Part shown: positions 22,839 to 34,222 of the stretch, one piece after another | Numbering within the stretch: position 1 is the first letter of the stretch | Layout of the letters: each line of letters opens with the position of its first letter | From: Monodelphis domestica | Lineage: Eukaryota > Chordata > Mammalia > Didelphimorphia > Didelphidae | Assembly: GCF_027887165.1 (NCBI RefSeq) | Contig: NC_077228.1 | Location: 210,715,135 to 210,779,134 of the forward strand | Length of the DNA stretch: 64,000 bases | Direction: 5' to 3' | Notes under the pieces: model-generated | Databases searched by the model: none | Told to the model about the DNA's origin: nothing | Seen by the model: the letters and a program-made list of their open reading frames with translations, nothing else | Position numbers and translations under genes: made by a program

Positions 22839-24314
22839 TTGAGTTCATATATTAACAAATTAGGGAGGGCAGAGGTCAATAAATTGGGCATGCAAATCAA
22901 AAAACTTGAAAGTGAACAAATTAAAAATCCCCAGAAGAAAACTAAATTAGAGATCCTAAAAATTAAGGGAGAAATTAATAAAATCAAAAGTGAAAGAGCT
23001 ATTGAACTAATAAATGAGACTAGAAGCTGGTATTTTGAAAAAAACAAACAAAATAGACAAAGTACTGGTCAATCTAATAAAAAAAGGAAAGAAGAAAACC
23101 AAATTAAGAGTATCATAGATGAAAAGGGAGACCTCACCTCCAATGAAGAGGAAATTAAGGCAATCATTAAAAACTATTATGCCCAATTATATGGCAATAA
23201 ATATGCCAATCTAGGGGATATGGATGAATATTTACAAAAATATTAATTGCCTAGATTAACAGAAGAAGATATAGAATTCTTAAATAGTCCCATATCAGAA
23301 AAAGAAATTGAATAAGCCATCAAAGAACTCCCTAAGAAAAAAATACCCAGGGCCTGATGGATTCAAAAGTGAATTATATCAAACATTCAAAGAATAGCTA
23401 ATCCCGATACCATACAAACTATTTGACATAATAAGTAAAGAGGAAGTTCTACCAAATTCCTTTTATGACAAAAATATGGTACTGATTCCAAAACCAAGCA
23501 GGTCAAAAACAGAGAAAGAAAACTACAGACCAATCTCCCTAATGAACATAGATGCAAAAATCTTAAATAGGATACTAGCAAAAAGACTCCAGCAAGCCAT
23601 CAGGAGGGTTATTCACTATGAGCAGGTGGGATTTATACCAGTAATGCAAGGATGGTTCAATATTAGGGAAAATATCCACATAATTGACCATATCAATAAG
23701 CAAACCAACAAAAATCACATGATTATCTCAATAGACAGAAAAAAACACTCATTCCTATTGAAAACACTAGAAAGTATAGGAATAGAAGGATCTTTCCTAA
23801 AAATAATAAACAGTATTTATCTAAAACGATCAGCCAACATCATCTGCAATGGGGATAAACTAGATGCATTCCCAATAAGATCAGGAGTGAAACAAGGATG
23901 CCCATTATCACCCCTATTATTTAACATTGTACTAGAAACACTAGCAGTAACAATTAGAGAAGAAGAAAAAATTGAAGGCATTAAAATTGGCAATGAGTAG
24001 ACCAAGCTATCACTCTTTGCAGATGATATGATGGTCTACTTAAAGAACCCTTGAGAATTAAGCAAAAAGCTAGTGGAAAAATCAACAACTTTAGCAAAGT
24101 TGCAGGATACAAAATAAACCCACATAAGTCATCAGCATGTCTATATATCTCTAAAACATCTCAGCAGCAAGAATTAGAAAGAGAAATTCCATTTAAAATC
24201 ACCATAGACAATATAAAATACTTAGGAATCTATCTCCCGAGACAAATACAGGAACTATATGAACACAGCTACAAAACACTTTCCACACAACTAAAACTAG
24301 ATCTGAGCAATTAG
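22839..24314 (+). pseudogene. L1 ORF2 reverse transcriptase region, broken
   Basis: In-frame blocks in the expected order are visible: a conserved pre-RT segment (22839-23246), then 23476-24000 with [44 protein letters not shown] and, after a stop at 23998, [12 protein letters not shown]. The catalytic FADD is retained but a stop lies about 10 codons ahead of it, and further stops follow. It once synthesised cDNA at nicked target DNA. It cannot make a full protein now. Confidence 0.88.
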
Positions 24315-26104
24315 AAAAACATTAATTGCTCATGGGTAGGACAAGCAAACATAATAAAAATGACCATCCTACCCAAACTTATTTACTTATTCAGTGACAT
24401 ACCCATCGAACTACCAAAAAACTTTTTTATTGAATTAGAAAAAACAATTTAAAAAATAACAAAGTTCATTTGGAAGAACAAAAGATCAAGGATATCCAGG
24501 GAAACAATGAAAAAAATGTGAAGGAAGGTGGTCTTGCAGTACCAGATCTCAAACTATACTATAAAGCAATGGTCATCAAAACAATATGATACTGGCTAAG
24601 AGACAGAAAGGAGGATCAGTGGAATAGACTTGGGGTAAGTGACCTCAGCAAGATAGTCTATGACAAGTCCAAAGATCCCAGCTTTGGGGACAAAAATCCA
24701 CTATTTGATAAAAACTGCTGGAAAAATTAGAAGACAGTTTGGGAGAGATTAATTTTGGATCAACACCTCACACCCTACACCAAGATAAACTCAGAATGGG
24801 TGAATGACTTGAACATAAAGAAGGAAACTATAAGTAAATTATGTGAACACAGAAGAGTATACATGTCAGACCTTTGGGAAAGGAAAGAATTTAAAACCAG
24901 GCAAGAGTTAGAAAAAGTAAAAAAATGTAAAATAAATAATTTTGATTACATCAAATTTAAAAGTTTCATACAAACAAAACTAATGCATCCAAAATTAGAA
25001 GGGAAGTAACAAATTGGGAAACAATATTCATAACAAAAACCTTTGACAAAGGTCTAATTATTCAAATTTATAAAGAACTTAACTAATAGTACAAAAAATC
25101 AAGTCATTCTCCAGTTGACAAATGAGCAAGGGTCATGAATAGGCAATTTCCAGTCAAAGAAATCAAAACTATTAATGAGCACATGAAAAGTGTTCTAAAT
25201 CTTGTATAATCAGAGAGATACAAATCAAAACAACTCTGAGTTATCACCTCATACCTAGCAGATTGGCTAACATGACAGCAATAGAAAGTAATGAATGCTG
25301 GAGAGGATGTGGCAAAGTTGGGACATTAATTCATTGCTGGTGGAGTTGATCCACCAGCATTGATCCAACCATTCTGGAGGGCAATTTGGAACTATGCCCA
25401 AAGTGCACTAAAAGACTTTCTGCCCTTTGATCCAGCCAAAACACTGCTGTGTTTGTACCCCAAAGATATAACAAAGAAAAAGACATGTACAAGAATATTC
25501 ATAGCTGCGCTCTTTGTGGTGGCAAAAAATTGGAAAATGAGGGGATGCCCTTCAATTGGGGAATGGCTGAACAAATTGTGGTATATGTTGGTAATGGAAT
25601 ACTATTGTGCTAAAAGGAATAATAAAGTGGAGGAATTCCATGGAGACTGGAACAACCTCCAGGATGTGATGCAGAGTGAGAGGAACAGAACCAGGAGAAC
25701 ATTGTACACAGAGACTGATACACTGTGGTACAATCGAATGTAATGGACTTCTCCATTAGTGGCAATTCAGTGATCATGAACAACCCAAAGGGATCTATGA
25801 GAAAGAGCACTATCCACATTTAGAGGAAAAACTGTGGGAGTAGAAACACGGAAGAAAAACAACTGCTTGATTACATGGGTCAATGGGGATATGACTGGGG
25901 ATGTAGACTCTAAATGATCACCCTATTGCAAACATCAACAATATGGAAATAGGTTCTGATCAAGGACACATGTAATACCCAGTGGAATTGCGTGTGGAAG
26001 GGTGGGGGCATGGGGGCATGGGAGGGAAAAATAGAATATGATTTTTGGAACCAGGGAAAAATGTTTGAAATTGACCAAATAAAATTAAAAAACAAACAAT
26101 TGAA

Positions 26105-26545
26105 TAGGAAAGAAATTGAGCTAGCTCCAGAATTGAGTCCCAAGATGGAATCAATGTCTTCCCTCAGTTCCCACTACTGCTCCAAACCCCTCATTCTCTC
26201 TCAGTCTTTCTTGTTCTCTTCTCCTCTGACAAAACCTGATAAATGTGGCATTCATAATAGTTTTATATTAAGACAAAGAATGTGAACCATATGGTCTTAG
26301 GTACAAACTGAGAGCAAAACCGCTCACCGCACAGGTAAATAGGCATGATTGAATAATCCTGCTCAGCACACCACTGCTACTCAGAAATGTGTGGTCTAGA
26401 CCAGTCTACCAATGTAAAGACCTGCCAGTGAAGACACAAAAGCAAAAACAAAATAAATCTGTCTTAGGGGGGCTTGTATTTTTGTTGGAGTTGAGGACTG
26501 GGGAGCCACATATATACAGATAAACCAATGCAAAATATATATAAA
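26105..26545. other. No recognised feature
   Basis: Flank of the full-length L1. Nothing recognised. The minus frame at 26396-26617 has no known domain. Confidence 0.4.
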
Positions 26546-26549
26546 AAGG

Positions 26550-26757
26550 GGAGGGAGGCAGCTAAGTGGCTCAGTTGATAGAGAGCCAGGCCTAGAGACA
26601 GGAGGTCCTAGGTTCAAATCTAGCCTCAGACACTTCCTAGCTGTGTGACCCTGGGCAAATTATTTACCCCCCTCCCCCCAGTCCTAACCACTCTTCTGCC
26701 TTAGAACCAATACCCAGTATTGATTCTAAGACAGAAGGTAAGGGTTAAAAAAAAAAA
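26550..26757 (+). mobile_element. tRNA-derived SINE
   Basis: Complete copy from 'gagggaggcagctaagtggctcag' to 'acagaaggtaagggtt' plus a short A tail. Confidence 0.92.
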
Positions 26758-26840
26758 GAGTATGTTATTGACCCAGAGTCCCAGATATCTGAAGAAAAAG
26801 ATTGCCAGGATCATTGATTTAGATGACCTAAAAGTGACCA

Positions 26841-26997
26841 TAGGAGCAGTTAGATAGCAAAGCAAATAGAGAGCCAGGCCTGAAGATGGGAGGATCTGAG
26901 TTCAAATCTGATTTCAGACACTTTCTAGCCATGTGACTCTGGGTGAGTCACTTAACTGCATCTACCTAAGAAGATAAGGGTTTAATTTTTTAAAAAA
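26841..26997 (+). mobile_element. tRNA-derived SINE with internal deletion
   Basis: Head 'taggagcagttagatagc', body 'ccatgtgactctgggtgagtcacttaac', then a direct jump to 'aagataagggttt'. The following purine tract is on its tail side. Confidence 0.82.
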
Positions 26998-27063
26998 GGA
27001 GGAGAAAGAAGGAAAGAAAGGGAAAGAGAGAAAAAAGAGGGAAAGAAAAAAGGAAAGAGAGGG

Positions 27064-27155
<92 letters not shown>
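26998..27155. repeat. GGAA/GAAA then (GA)n microsatellite
   Basis: Imperfect purine repeats followed by about 45 GA units. The frames of repeated Ser-Leu on the minus strand are repeat artefacts. The 12-mers AAGTGACCATAG (left of the SINE) and AATAGACCACAG (right of the tract) match at 9 of 12 positions, suggesting that SINE plus tract are one insertion. Confidence 0.95.
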
Positions 27156-27156
<1 letters not shown>

Positions 27157-27184
27157 AGGGACAAATAGACCACAGACATGACCT

Positions 27185-27305
27185 AGATCCATTTGCTAAT
27201 TTGACAGATGAAGAAACTAAGGGCCTTAGCTAAAGCCACACAGATAGAACTAGGATTTGAATCAAGGTCTTATGTCTCAAATCTAGTGTTCTTTTTACTA
27301 TCATA
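27185..27305 (-). mobile_element. MIR-like SINE fragment
   Basis: 'ttgacagatgaagaaactaagggccttagctaaagccacacagatag' is the minus-strand MIR core. Confidence 0.65.
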
Positions 27306-27344
27306 CAAGATAAGGCAAAAAAAGTCAATAGAATAAACTTGGGG

Positions 27345-27675
27345 ATGGTTGGAATAGGAATGTTGGGTTGCTCCCCATTAGAATGTAAACTTTTTAAAGG
27401 TAGGGGCTCTTTTAACAATCCCTAAAACATAAGATGGTGCCTGGTACATGTGTGGTTAGTTGTTTTTCAGTCATGAAATTGGGGTTTTCTTAGCAAAGCT
27501 ACTGGAGTGGTTTGCCATTTCCTTCCCCAACTCATTTAACAGAAGAGGAACTAAGGCAAACAGGGAAGTGACTAGTCCAGGGTCACACAACTAGTTAGTG
27601 TCTGAGGCTGGATTGAACTCAAGTCTTCTTGACTCCCAGTCTAGCACTCTATCCACTCTACTACCTAGCTGCCCA
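27345..27675 (-). mobile_element. L2 tail fragment (plus) followed by MAR1-type SINE (minus)
   Basis: 27365-27448 shows an L2 tail on the plus strand ('gaatgtaaactttttaaaggtagggg', 'ggtgcctggtac'). 27450-27675 is a minus-strand MAR1-type SINE with 'ttggggttttcttagcaaagctactggagtggtttgcc', 'cagggtcacacaactag' and head 'ctctatccactctactacctagctgcc'. The L2 end 'catagtaaacacaataagtacttattg' resumes after it. Confidence 0.75.
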
Positions 27676-27679
27676 TCTG

Positions 27680-28222
27680 GTACATAGTAAACACAATAAG
27701 TACTTATTGAGTAATTGATAGAGTTCTTTGGTTCCCAAAGAGTGAGACTCCCAATTAATAGTCTGTGTCCCTAGGATATCCACTAATTTCCCTTCCTTGA
27801 AGGGCATTGGGATTCTGAAAGGCTGAAGCATATGCTACCTGACCAGATCATAGAAAAGGATGGCATGGAAAAATGTTTAGAGTAAGACCTTCCCCCTCCC
27901 CCTTACTCTATGAGATTAGAGCTGGGAAATGTTTAACAATTGGCTTTCTATATAAAAAATGTAAGCAGGATACTCTTAAATTTAATCTCTGTCATTATCA
28001 TTGTCTTCATTTCTTACTAAAATCTAGACAATAAACAAAATAATAAATTAAGCCTTGATCTGCAGCTTTCACTGATTTTGAAGGTGCAAATGCTCACCTT
28101 TTCACTAAATTTGAAGGTGTAAAAATTTAACAATCAGCTCTCATGAGCCAGAAAGAACTGGTTCCAGCATACCTTTGGGTTGGAATACTAGGAGACTGGT
28201 CATGGTGCAGAGGTTTGGGAGG
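27680..28222. other. No recognised feature
   Basis: Apparently unique sequence. Nothing recognised. Confidence 0.4.
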
Positions 28223-28224
28223 AA

Positions 28225-28400
28225 GTTTTGCCTGCAGCTATCAACCTGCCTAAGCTTACACACTTTATCAGCTATGTAACCTTGGGTGGTCAGTCACTTA
28301 ACCTCTGTCTGTCTCAGTTTCCTTATCTGTAAAATGGGAATAATAATAGTACTTAATGCCCAGGGTTGTGAGGATAAAAAGTTGTACATAATACCATCTA
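28225..28400 (+). mobile_element. MIR SINE
   Basis: 'gctatgtaaccttgggtgg', 'cacttaacctctgtctgtctcagtttccttatctgtaaaatggg' and 'agggttgtgaggataaaa' are classic MIR landmarks on the plus strand. Confidence 0.85.
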
Positions 28401-29129
28401 AGGCTTTGGGGGCAGCCTATATTTATGTGACTTTAAAAAACTACATAAATACTAGTTATAAAAATGATTATTTACAATCTGAATATGACATGTTATATGA
28501 GTTCTCCCATACTAATCCATCCCAGGGAACCAAAATGGACTATAAGAAAGGGAGACCTTGGGCACATTATTGAGTTTCTTTATGCATGAAATGAGGGAGT
28601 TGGGTTAGAGGACACCTAATATCCTTTCCTGTTCTGCCTGTTATCCTATGAACCCCAGGTTCCAAGAGGTCAGTTCCCTCCTCCAGTCTGAGTGGCCTGG
28701 TTCTGACCACCAATTCAAACCATGGGATGCTTTTTCCTTATAAAGCCTTTCCCTTCATACAGGTATTTGCTGATGCATCCAGACTTGTTTCAGTATATGA
28801 AGAACAGCTGAGAACAAATATCAGCCAGAACTGATAGAGCTGTGCTCCTTTCCCATCAGAACTCAGGCTGCCTCTAACAGTATTGGCATTGCCTCTGCTC
28901 ACAGGTTTTTGCAGTTGAAGATCCTTGATACTATCCACTGGAGCACCTTTCTGCTACTCACTGCAGCAACTGTGTGATCTAGTAAAGCTGACTTGGGGTA
29001 GTGGTAGGTAGATCCCCTCTGTGGATACTCTCAGATCTGCCCAGCTGAGAACAGCTGTTCATTCACACCTAGTGGGGGTGAGAGTGCACAGGGGTTGTGT
29101 GCTCAGGATAGGAGGAGTTGAAGGGAGGG
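28401..29129. other. Unique-looking DNA, no gene recognised
   Basis: Few repeats. Short open frames (28286-28573 plus, 28738-28938 minus) have no recognisable domain. This starts the least repetitive part of the window. Confidence 0.45.
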
Positions 29130-29225
29130 ACCAAGATAAAGACCTTTCATGTCATAAAAGCAGAATCCAGATAGTCATAATCTGAATTCCTTTTCTTCCC
29201 TCAACACCCTCTCCACAGGTAAGTG
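29130..29225 (+). promoter_or_regulatory. Candidate TATA promoter and splice donor
   Basis: A TATA-like box CATAAAAG at about 29154 follows 'agataaag' (GATA-like). About 60 bp downstream the sequence reads CCACAG followed by GTAAGTGCC, a consensus splice donor at about 29219. This arrangement fits a short non-coding first exon. It could equally be chance or an old LTR. Confidence 0.25.
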
Positions 29226-29773
29226 CCTTATGGTTTCATCATGAATATCAACAATTTACTAATCACTACTATGACCCAAAGTAGGAAAAAAAATGCACTT
29301 CTACTTCAGCCATGACTTTATTCTAGAGAAGAGGTTGTCAAAACAACTACATAAAGAAGGTCCCAGAGCCATTACACCAAAAATGGAAGAAAATGCTCAG
29401 AAATGGTCAGCGTATACTTCTTCATGATCAAGTAAGAGGAAAGAAAATCTTGTGAAAGAAGTGGGACCATGTTCCAAGCCTTCGTAGCTACTCAAACTGC
29501 CCTTACCTATCTCAACCTATTAGAAAGGGCTCACTTCTGGCCAAGACAATGGGGACTGAAATTTATGCATCTTTTGAAAAGAAAATTGGAGGGTCTAGTG
29601 GGTTCCTGGATTTGAAGGACATGGGCTTATGAATGAAAAATTAATCCTAAGATTTATTGAAGCAAGTACACCTCTTTTCTCTTTTCTTTCCAGAGCACAG
29701 GTGCATATCCTTTCCTTGTAAGAGCTTATTTCTAGGTTTGCAACCATAACACAGGGAAATCAATGAGTTGAAA
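29226..29773. other. No recognised feature
   Basis: Unique-looking DNA without a recognised repeat or open frame of interest. Confidence 0.4.
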
Positions 29774-29785
29774 AGTCACACTTCC

Positions 29786-29999
29786 TGGGGGAGCTGACTG
29801 GCTCATTAGACTGAGAGTCATGCCTAGAGATGGAAGGTCCTGAGTTCAAATATGACCTCAGACATTTCTTCCTTTTGTGATCCTAGGCAAGTCACTTAAC
29901 CCCCATTGCCTAGCTCTTACCACTCTTCTGCCTTGGAACTAATACAGAGTGTTGATTCTAAGATGGAAGGTAAGGGTTTTAAAAAATAAAATATAAAAT
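29786..29999 (+). mobile_element. tRNA-derived SINE, TSD AGTCACACTTCC
   Basis: Complete copy, diverged in the head ('gggggagctgactggctcattag'). The exact 12-mer AGTCACACTTCC occurs at 29774-29785 and 30000-30011. Confidence 0.92.
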
Positions 30000-30011
30000 A
30001 GTCACACTTCC

Positions 30012-30560
30012 ACGGTCAGCTTGAGCGCTTGAAGGTGCTGCATCCTTGGAATGGGACTGTCCACAACGGTCTACTTTTCTGCATCCACAACAGAATGAAA
30101 GTTTAAAGCTTGGTCCCAGGACCAAAGGCTAGCCTAGGCAGGGTGGGGAGGCATTGACGGGGCGCAATACCAGGAGGAGGCACGAGGGGTCAGCACCTCC
30201 CCATGACCCTGAAAGCCCATTCTATTACATCTACTACTAGCCAAGACCTCCGTTTTACAACAATTTCTAACTTCCCGCAAGTAGAGCAGAATGGTGAACC
30301 CTTGGGACCTCGGGATCACCCTCGTCCTGAAATCTTGAGGAGACGGGTAAAGACAAACTGTCTGAGGAGGGCAGAGCTGAAAGTGAGCCAGAGATTTACA
30401 GGAGAAGGGCATCCCTGAGGGGCACATCAGTAGAGAGGCGAGGAGGAGCTGCAAGGAGGGTGAATCGGCTAAGTTTCCCTTTTACTTGAGCACCTTGCTC
30501 CGTAAGAGCATCTGCTCCCGGTGCCCTTAGCCGCAGCCCCAGTGGCTTCCCGCTTCTCTC
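30012..30560. other. GC-richer unique DNA upstream of the candidate gene
   Basis: CpG dinucleotides are noticeably more frequent than elsewhere in the window. An open frame at 30134-30454 (minus) of 106 codons has no recognisable domain and may be due to composition. Confidence 0.4.
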
Positions 30561-30564
30561 CTTT

Positions 30565-30914
30565 GAACCAATGGGCTCACAAGCCTAAGCGTTGGAATGG
30601 AGACCCAGGGGTTTGGGAGGCATGGGCAGAGAGTCGAACACCTTCAGACTCAATGCTTCTCTCATCCCTTTCCCAAAAGTCTGCTGAGCCCTCCAGCCTA
30701 ACTCTCTGGGGTAGGGGTCGGGGAGAAGGGGAAAGGAAATTGTGTTGGGGAGAGGAGGACTAGGGAACAGCCGAGAAGGGGGCGGGGAGTAGAGGTCAGC
30801 ACGGGAATTCCTCTCCTCCCTGCCCATCTCATACTGACTACTCCTTGAACCTGAGGTCTATCCCAGGAGAACGCAGCGCAGGGAGGCAACGCGATGGAAC
30901 TCTAGGTCGGTGGG
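30565..30914 (+). promoter_or_regulatory. Candidate GC-box/CCAAT promoter
   Basis: A CCAAT box (gaaCCAATggg, about 30567) and a GC box (gggGGGCGGGG, about 30778-30787) precede the ATG at 30915 by about 345 and 130 bp. No TATA box is seen in this interval. CpG density is locally high for this AT-rich window. This is the usual layout of a TATA-less promoter. The transcription start would be expected at about 30820-30890. Confidence 0.4.
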
Positions 30915-31601
30915 ATGCAGGTGACAAACTCGACGTGGTTCTGGCTTTTGCTACTGGTCTCGGCTGTCACTTCGGGGCTGCTGTACTCCTACTCTACCAA
31001 GATGTTAACCAACATCAACCTGGGTGAAATCAGGTAAGGAAATCCAAAAAGGGCGTCTCTGGACCTGAGAATGCTTGAACTGCGACTTGTCCCCTCCTTC
31101 TTAGCATCCTTCCACCCGGCAGCAGCCTGCCTTCTTCGGGGGACTCCCCTACACCCTAAGTTCTTCTCTTCTTCCTGCTCCAATGCAGGTGGTACCCACT
31201 CATCGGACTCTTCCTCAAATTACCTCTCTCCTTCGTAGATCCCAGAGCCTCTTTCAGGGTGAGAGCCAGACCTGAGAAGGATCGTTGGGGGGCATCTACA
31301 GGGGTATGTGGGGGGAAGGCGGGGATAGTGTGAGTAGCCTGTGCCAGGGCTAGCAGCATGAGGATGTCCAAGTGAGAGCTGAATGAAAAACATTCCAGGG
31401 TTCTAGAATTTTCCCTGACCCCTACCTTTTTTCTATTTTTCCTCAACCTCAACCTCCAAGACTTGCAGGATCATCCAGGACATTGTGCTCTCAAAGTTCT
31501 GAATAGCTGCTATCTGAAAGAACCCAGTCCTACCCCATCCCCTCCTTTTCCTCATTTCCTAGACAGCAAGAAATACTCATACCCTGGAAGGAGAAAAAAA
31601 G
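30915..31601 (+). CDS. Candidate spliced small membrane or secreted protein
   Basis: I do not recognise this gene. Exon 1 (30915-31033) has an ATG with G at -3, then 39 codons: an N-glycosylation sequon NST at residues 5-7 and a hydrophobic stretch at about 8-25 (WFWLLLLVSAVTSGLL) that could be a signal anchor or signal peptide. It ends CAG|GTAAGG. Exon 2 (31189-31258) follows a pyrimidine-rich CAATGCAG acceptor and ends before GTGAGA. Exon 3 (31469-31601) follows ACTTGCAG and ends before GTAAGA. All three join in one open frame of 107 codons with no stop, so more exons would be needed. Skipping exon 2 gives a frame that stops after 50 codons. Introns would be 155 and 210 bp. Everything rests on splice consensus, frame continuity and the promoter-like upstream block. 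No homology is known to me, so it may be chance. Confidence 0.3.
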
Positions 31602-31604
31602 GTA

Positions 31605-31900
31605 AGACACTCAGGCTTGGGATGAGACCTTTGCTTCCTATATCCTTCAAGATTTCAAGATCCCTGACAGCCAGAGCCCCCCTTTTTTTTTGTAACCCAG
31701 TTAGCACATAGCTCTGCACACTGGACCCTGGGTGCTTAACCAATGTTTATTGAATCTTTATCCAAATCTCTAGATTCTCTTAATCAGGGAGGTGGGAACT
31801 GCAGGCTGAGCCTCTTTCAAAGTTAGGTTTGTAATAATTCCCCTCAGTACTGATCAGAGGTATTGCTTTGATAATAGCAGGAAAAACTTGAGAGATGAAT
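31605..31900. other. No recognised feature
   Basis: Downstream flank of the candidate gene. Further exons were not identified. Confidence 0.35.
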
Positions 31901-31904
31901 TAGA

Positions 31905-32235
31905 ATCCCAGTATTTGAGAGTTGGAAGGGACCTCAACAGCCACTGATTTATACATACATGGCTATAACAATATTTGATGAGGTCCCATCCAGTCTCTGA
32001 TATAAAACTTTCAAGGACAGAGGTATCCACCACACCCTAAAAGCAGCCTATTCTACTTTTAAATGTGCTTTTTTTTTTTCTATTTCCTCTAGGGCCAAAG
32101 CAACTAAATCTAAACCCTTTCTTACATGATAAACTTGCTGAATACTTGAAGACAAACTATTATTTCTCTCTTTCCCCTCCGACCACTCCTAGTCCTCTCC
32201 AGGCTGAATATGTCTAGTTTCTTCCTCATCTGAAA
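31905..32235 (-). mobile_element. CR1/L3 LINE fragment
   Basis: Landmarks occur in the order of the antisense 3' part of CR1-clade LINEs: 'gagagttggaagggacctcaacagcc', 'gaggtatccaccacaccc', 'agcagcctattctactttt', 'ctgaatacttgaagacaaactattatt' and 'ctctccaggctgaatatg'. Old and heavily diverged. Confidence 0.65.
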
Positions 32236-34222
32236 GAAAAACTAAGTAGTCTTTGACTTGGTACATCTATCAGAAACAAATTTATTAATTAAATTATAAG
32301 CATAGATTTGCTTAGAGTAGGGGACATTTTTGTATCACAGACCCTTTTTGGCAGTCTGCTTAAACCTATAAAATACCTTCTAAGAATAATATTCTAACTT
32401 TAATTTTTTTAAATTTAATTAATTAATTTAGAATATTTTCCCATGGTTACATGATTCACTCCCCTCTTCCCTCTCCCCTCCCATAGCCAAAGTGCAATTC
32501 AACTGGGTTTTACAAGTATCATTGATCAAGACCTACTTCCATATTATTAATATTTGCAATAGAGTGATCATTTAGAGTCTACATCACCAATCATATCCCT
32601 ATTGAACCATGTAATCAAGGAAAGGTCTTTCTTCTGTGTTTCTATTCCCACAGTTCTTTCTCTGGATGTGGATAGTGTTCTTTCTCATAAGTCCCTCAGA
32701 ATTGTCCTGAATCATTGCACTGCTGCTAGTAGAGAAGTCCATTACATTTGATTATACCACAGTGTATATCAGTCTCTGTGTACAATATTCTCCTGGTTCT
32801 GCTCCTTTTGCTCTGCATCACTTCTTGGAGGTTGTTCCAGTTCACATGGGATTCCTCCCCTTTATTATTCCTTTGAGAACAATAGTATTCTGTCACCAAC
32901 AGATGCCATAATTTGTTCAGCCATTCCCCAATTGAAGGGCATCCCCTCATTTTCCAATTTTTTTTGCCACCACAAAGAGTGTGACTATGAATATTTGTGT
33001 ACAAGTCTTTTTCCTTATTATCTCTTTGGGGTATAAACCCAGCAATGCTATGGCTGCATCAAAGGGCAGACAGTCTTTTAGAGCCCTTTGGGCATAGTTC
33101 CAAATTGCCCTCCAGAATGGTTGGATCAATTCACAACTGTATCAGCAGTGCATTAATGTCCCAACTTTGCCACATCCCCTCCAGCATTTGTTACTTTCCG
33201 TTGCTGTCATGTTAGCCAATCTGCTGGGTATGAGGTGGTACCTCAGAGTTCTTTTGATTTGCATCTCTCTGATTATCAGAGATTTAGAACACTTTTTCAT
33301 GTGATTATTGATAGTTTTGATTTATTTGACTGAAAACTGCCTATTCATGTCCATTGCCCATTTATCAATTGGATAATGACTTGCTTTTTTTGTACAATTG
33401 AGTTAGCTCCTTATAAACTTGAGAAATTAGGCCTATGACAGAGGTTTTGCTATAAAGATTTTTTTCCCCAATTTGTTGCTTCCCTTCTAATTTTGGTTGC
33501 ACTGATTTTGTTTGTACAAAAACTTTTTAGTTGAATATAATCAAAATTACTCATTTTACACTTTGTAATATTCTCTATCTCTTGCTTGGTCTTAAATTCT
33601 TTCCTTCCCCATCTAAAAAGTATACTATTCTATGCTCACCTAAATTATTTATAATTTCCTTCTTCATGTTTAAGTCCTTCACCCATTCTGAATTTATCTT
33701 GATATAGGATATGAGATGTTGATCTAGACCTAATCTTTCCCATACTGTTTTCCAATTTTCCCAGCAGTTTTTGTCAAACAGTGAGTTCTTGTCCCAAAAG
33801 TTGGGATATTTGGGTTTATTGTATACTAACTTCCTGAGGGCATTTAGCCCCAGGTCTATTCTATTGATCCTCCCTTCTTTCTTTCAGTCAGTATCATATT
33901 GTTTTGATGACCACTGCTTTATAGTATAGTTTGAGATCTTGTACTGCAAGGCCACCTTCCTATGCATTTTTTTCATTATTTCCCTTGATATTCTTGATAT
34001 TTTTGTCTTCCAAATGAACATTATTATAATTTTTTCTAATTCAATAAAAAAGTTTCTTGGTAGTTTGATAGGTATGGCACTGAATAAGTAAATTAATTTG
34101 GGTAGGATTGTCATTTTTATTATGTTGGTTTGTCCTACCCAGGAACAATTAATGTTTTTCCAATTGTTTAGATCTAGTTTTAATTGTATGGAAAGTGTTT
34201 TGTAGTTGTATTCATATAATTC

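Larger units (their letters stand above)
18845..26094 (+). mobile_element. Full-length L1 LINE, inactive, TSD AACAATTGAA
   Basis: Complete plus-strand element: 5' UTR start 'ggagcttctgggtaaacatggcagcag', ORF1 (about 19510-21307), inter-ORF segment, ORF2 (about 21950-25743) and 3' UTR ending in an A-rich tail. It is flanked by the exact 10-mer AACAATTGAA at 18835-18844 and 26095-26104. Subtracting the LTR at 19880-20788 leaves about 6.3 kb. ORF1 and ORF2 both contain many stops and frameshifts. ORF2 still shows TLNVNG and GDLN endonuclease blocks, [20 protein letters not shown] and FADD reverse transcriptase blocks. It is not autonomous now. Confidence 0.95.

Noticed and set aside
25360..25743. 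A 127-codon frame that could be read as a host gene
   Set aside because: It is the C-terminal part of L1 ORF2. The same protein block recurs at 1010-1405, 16987-17385 and 32726-33129.
26962..27192. Ser-Leu repeat frame with a hydrophobic character
   Set aside because: It is the antisense of a (GA)n microsatellite.
30134..30454. 106-codon minus-strand frame upstream of the candidate gene
   Set aside because: No domain, no promoter on that strand, and a GC-rich context that lengthens random frames. No splice or conservation evidence.
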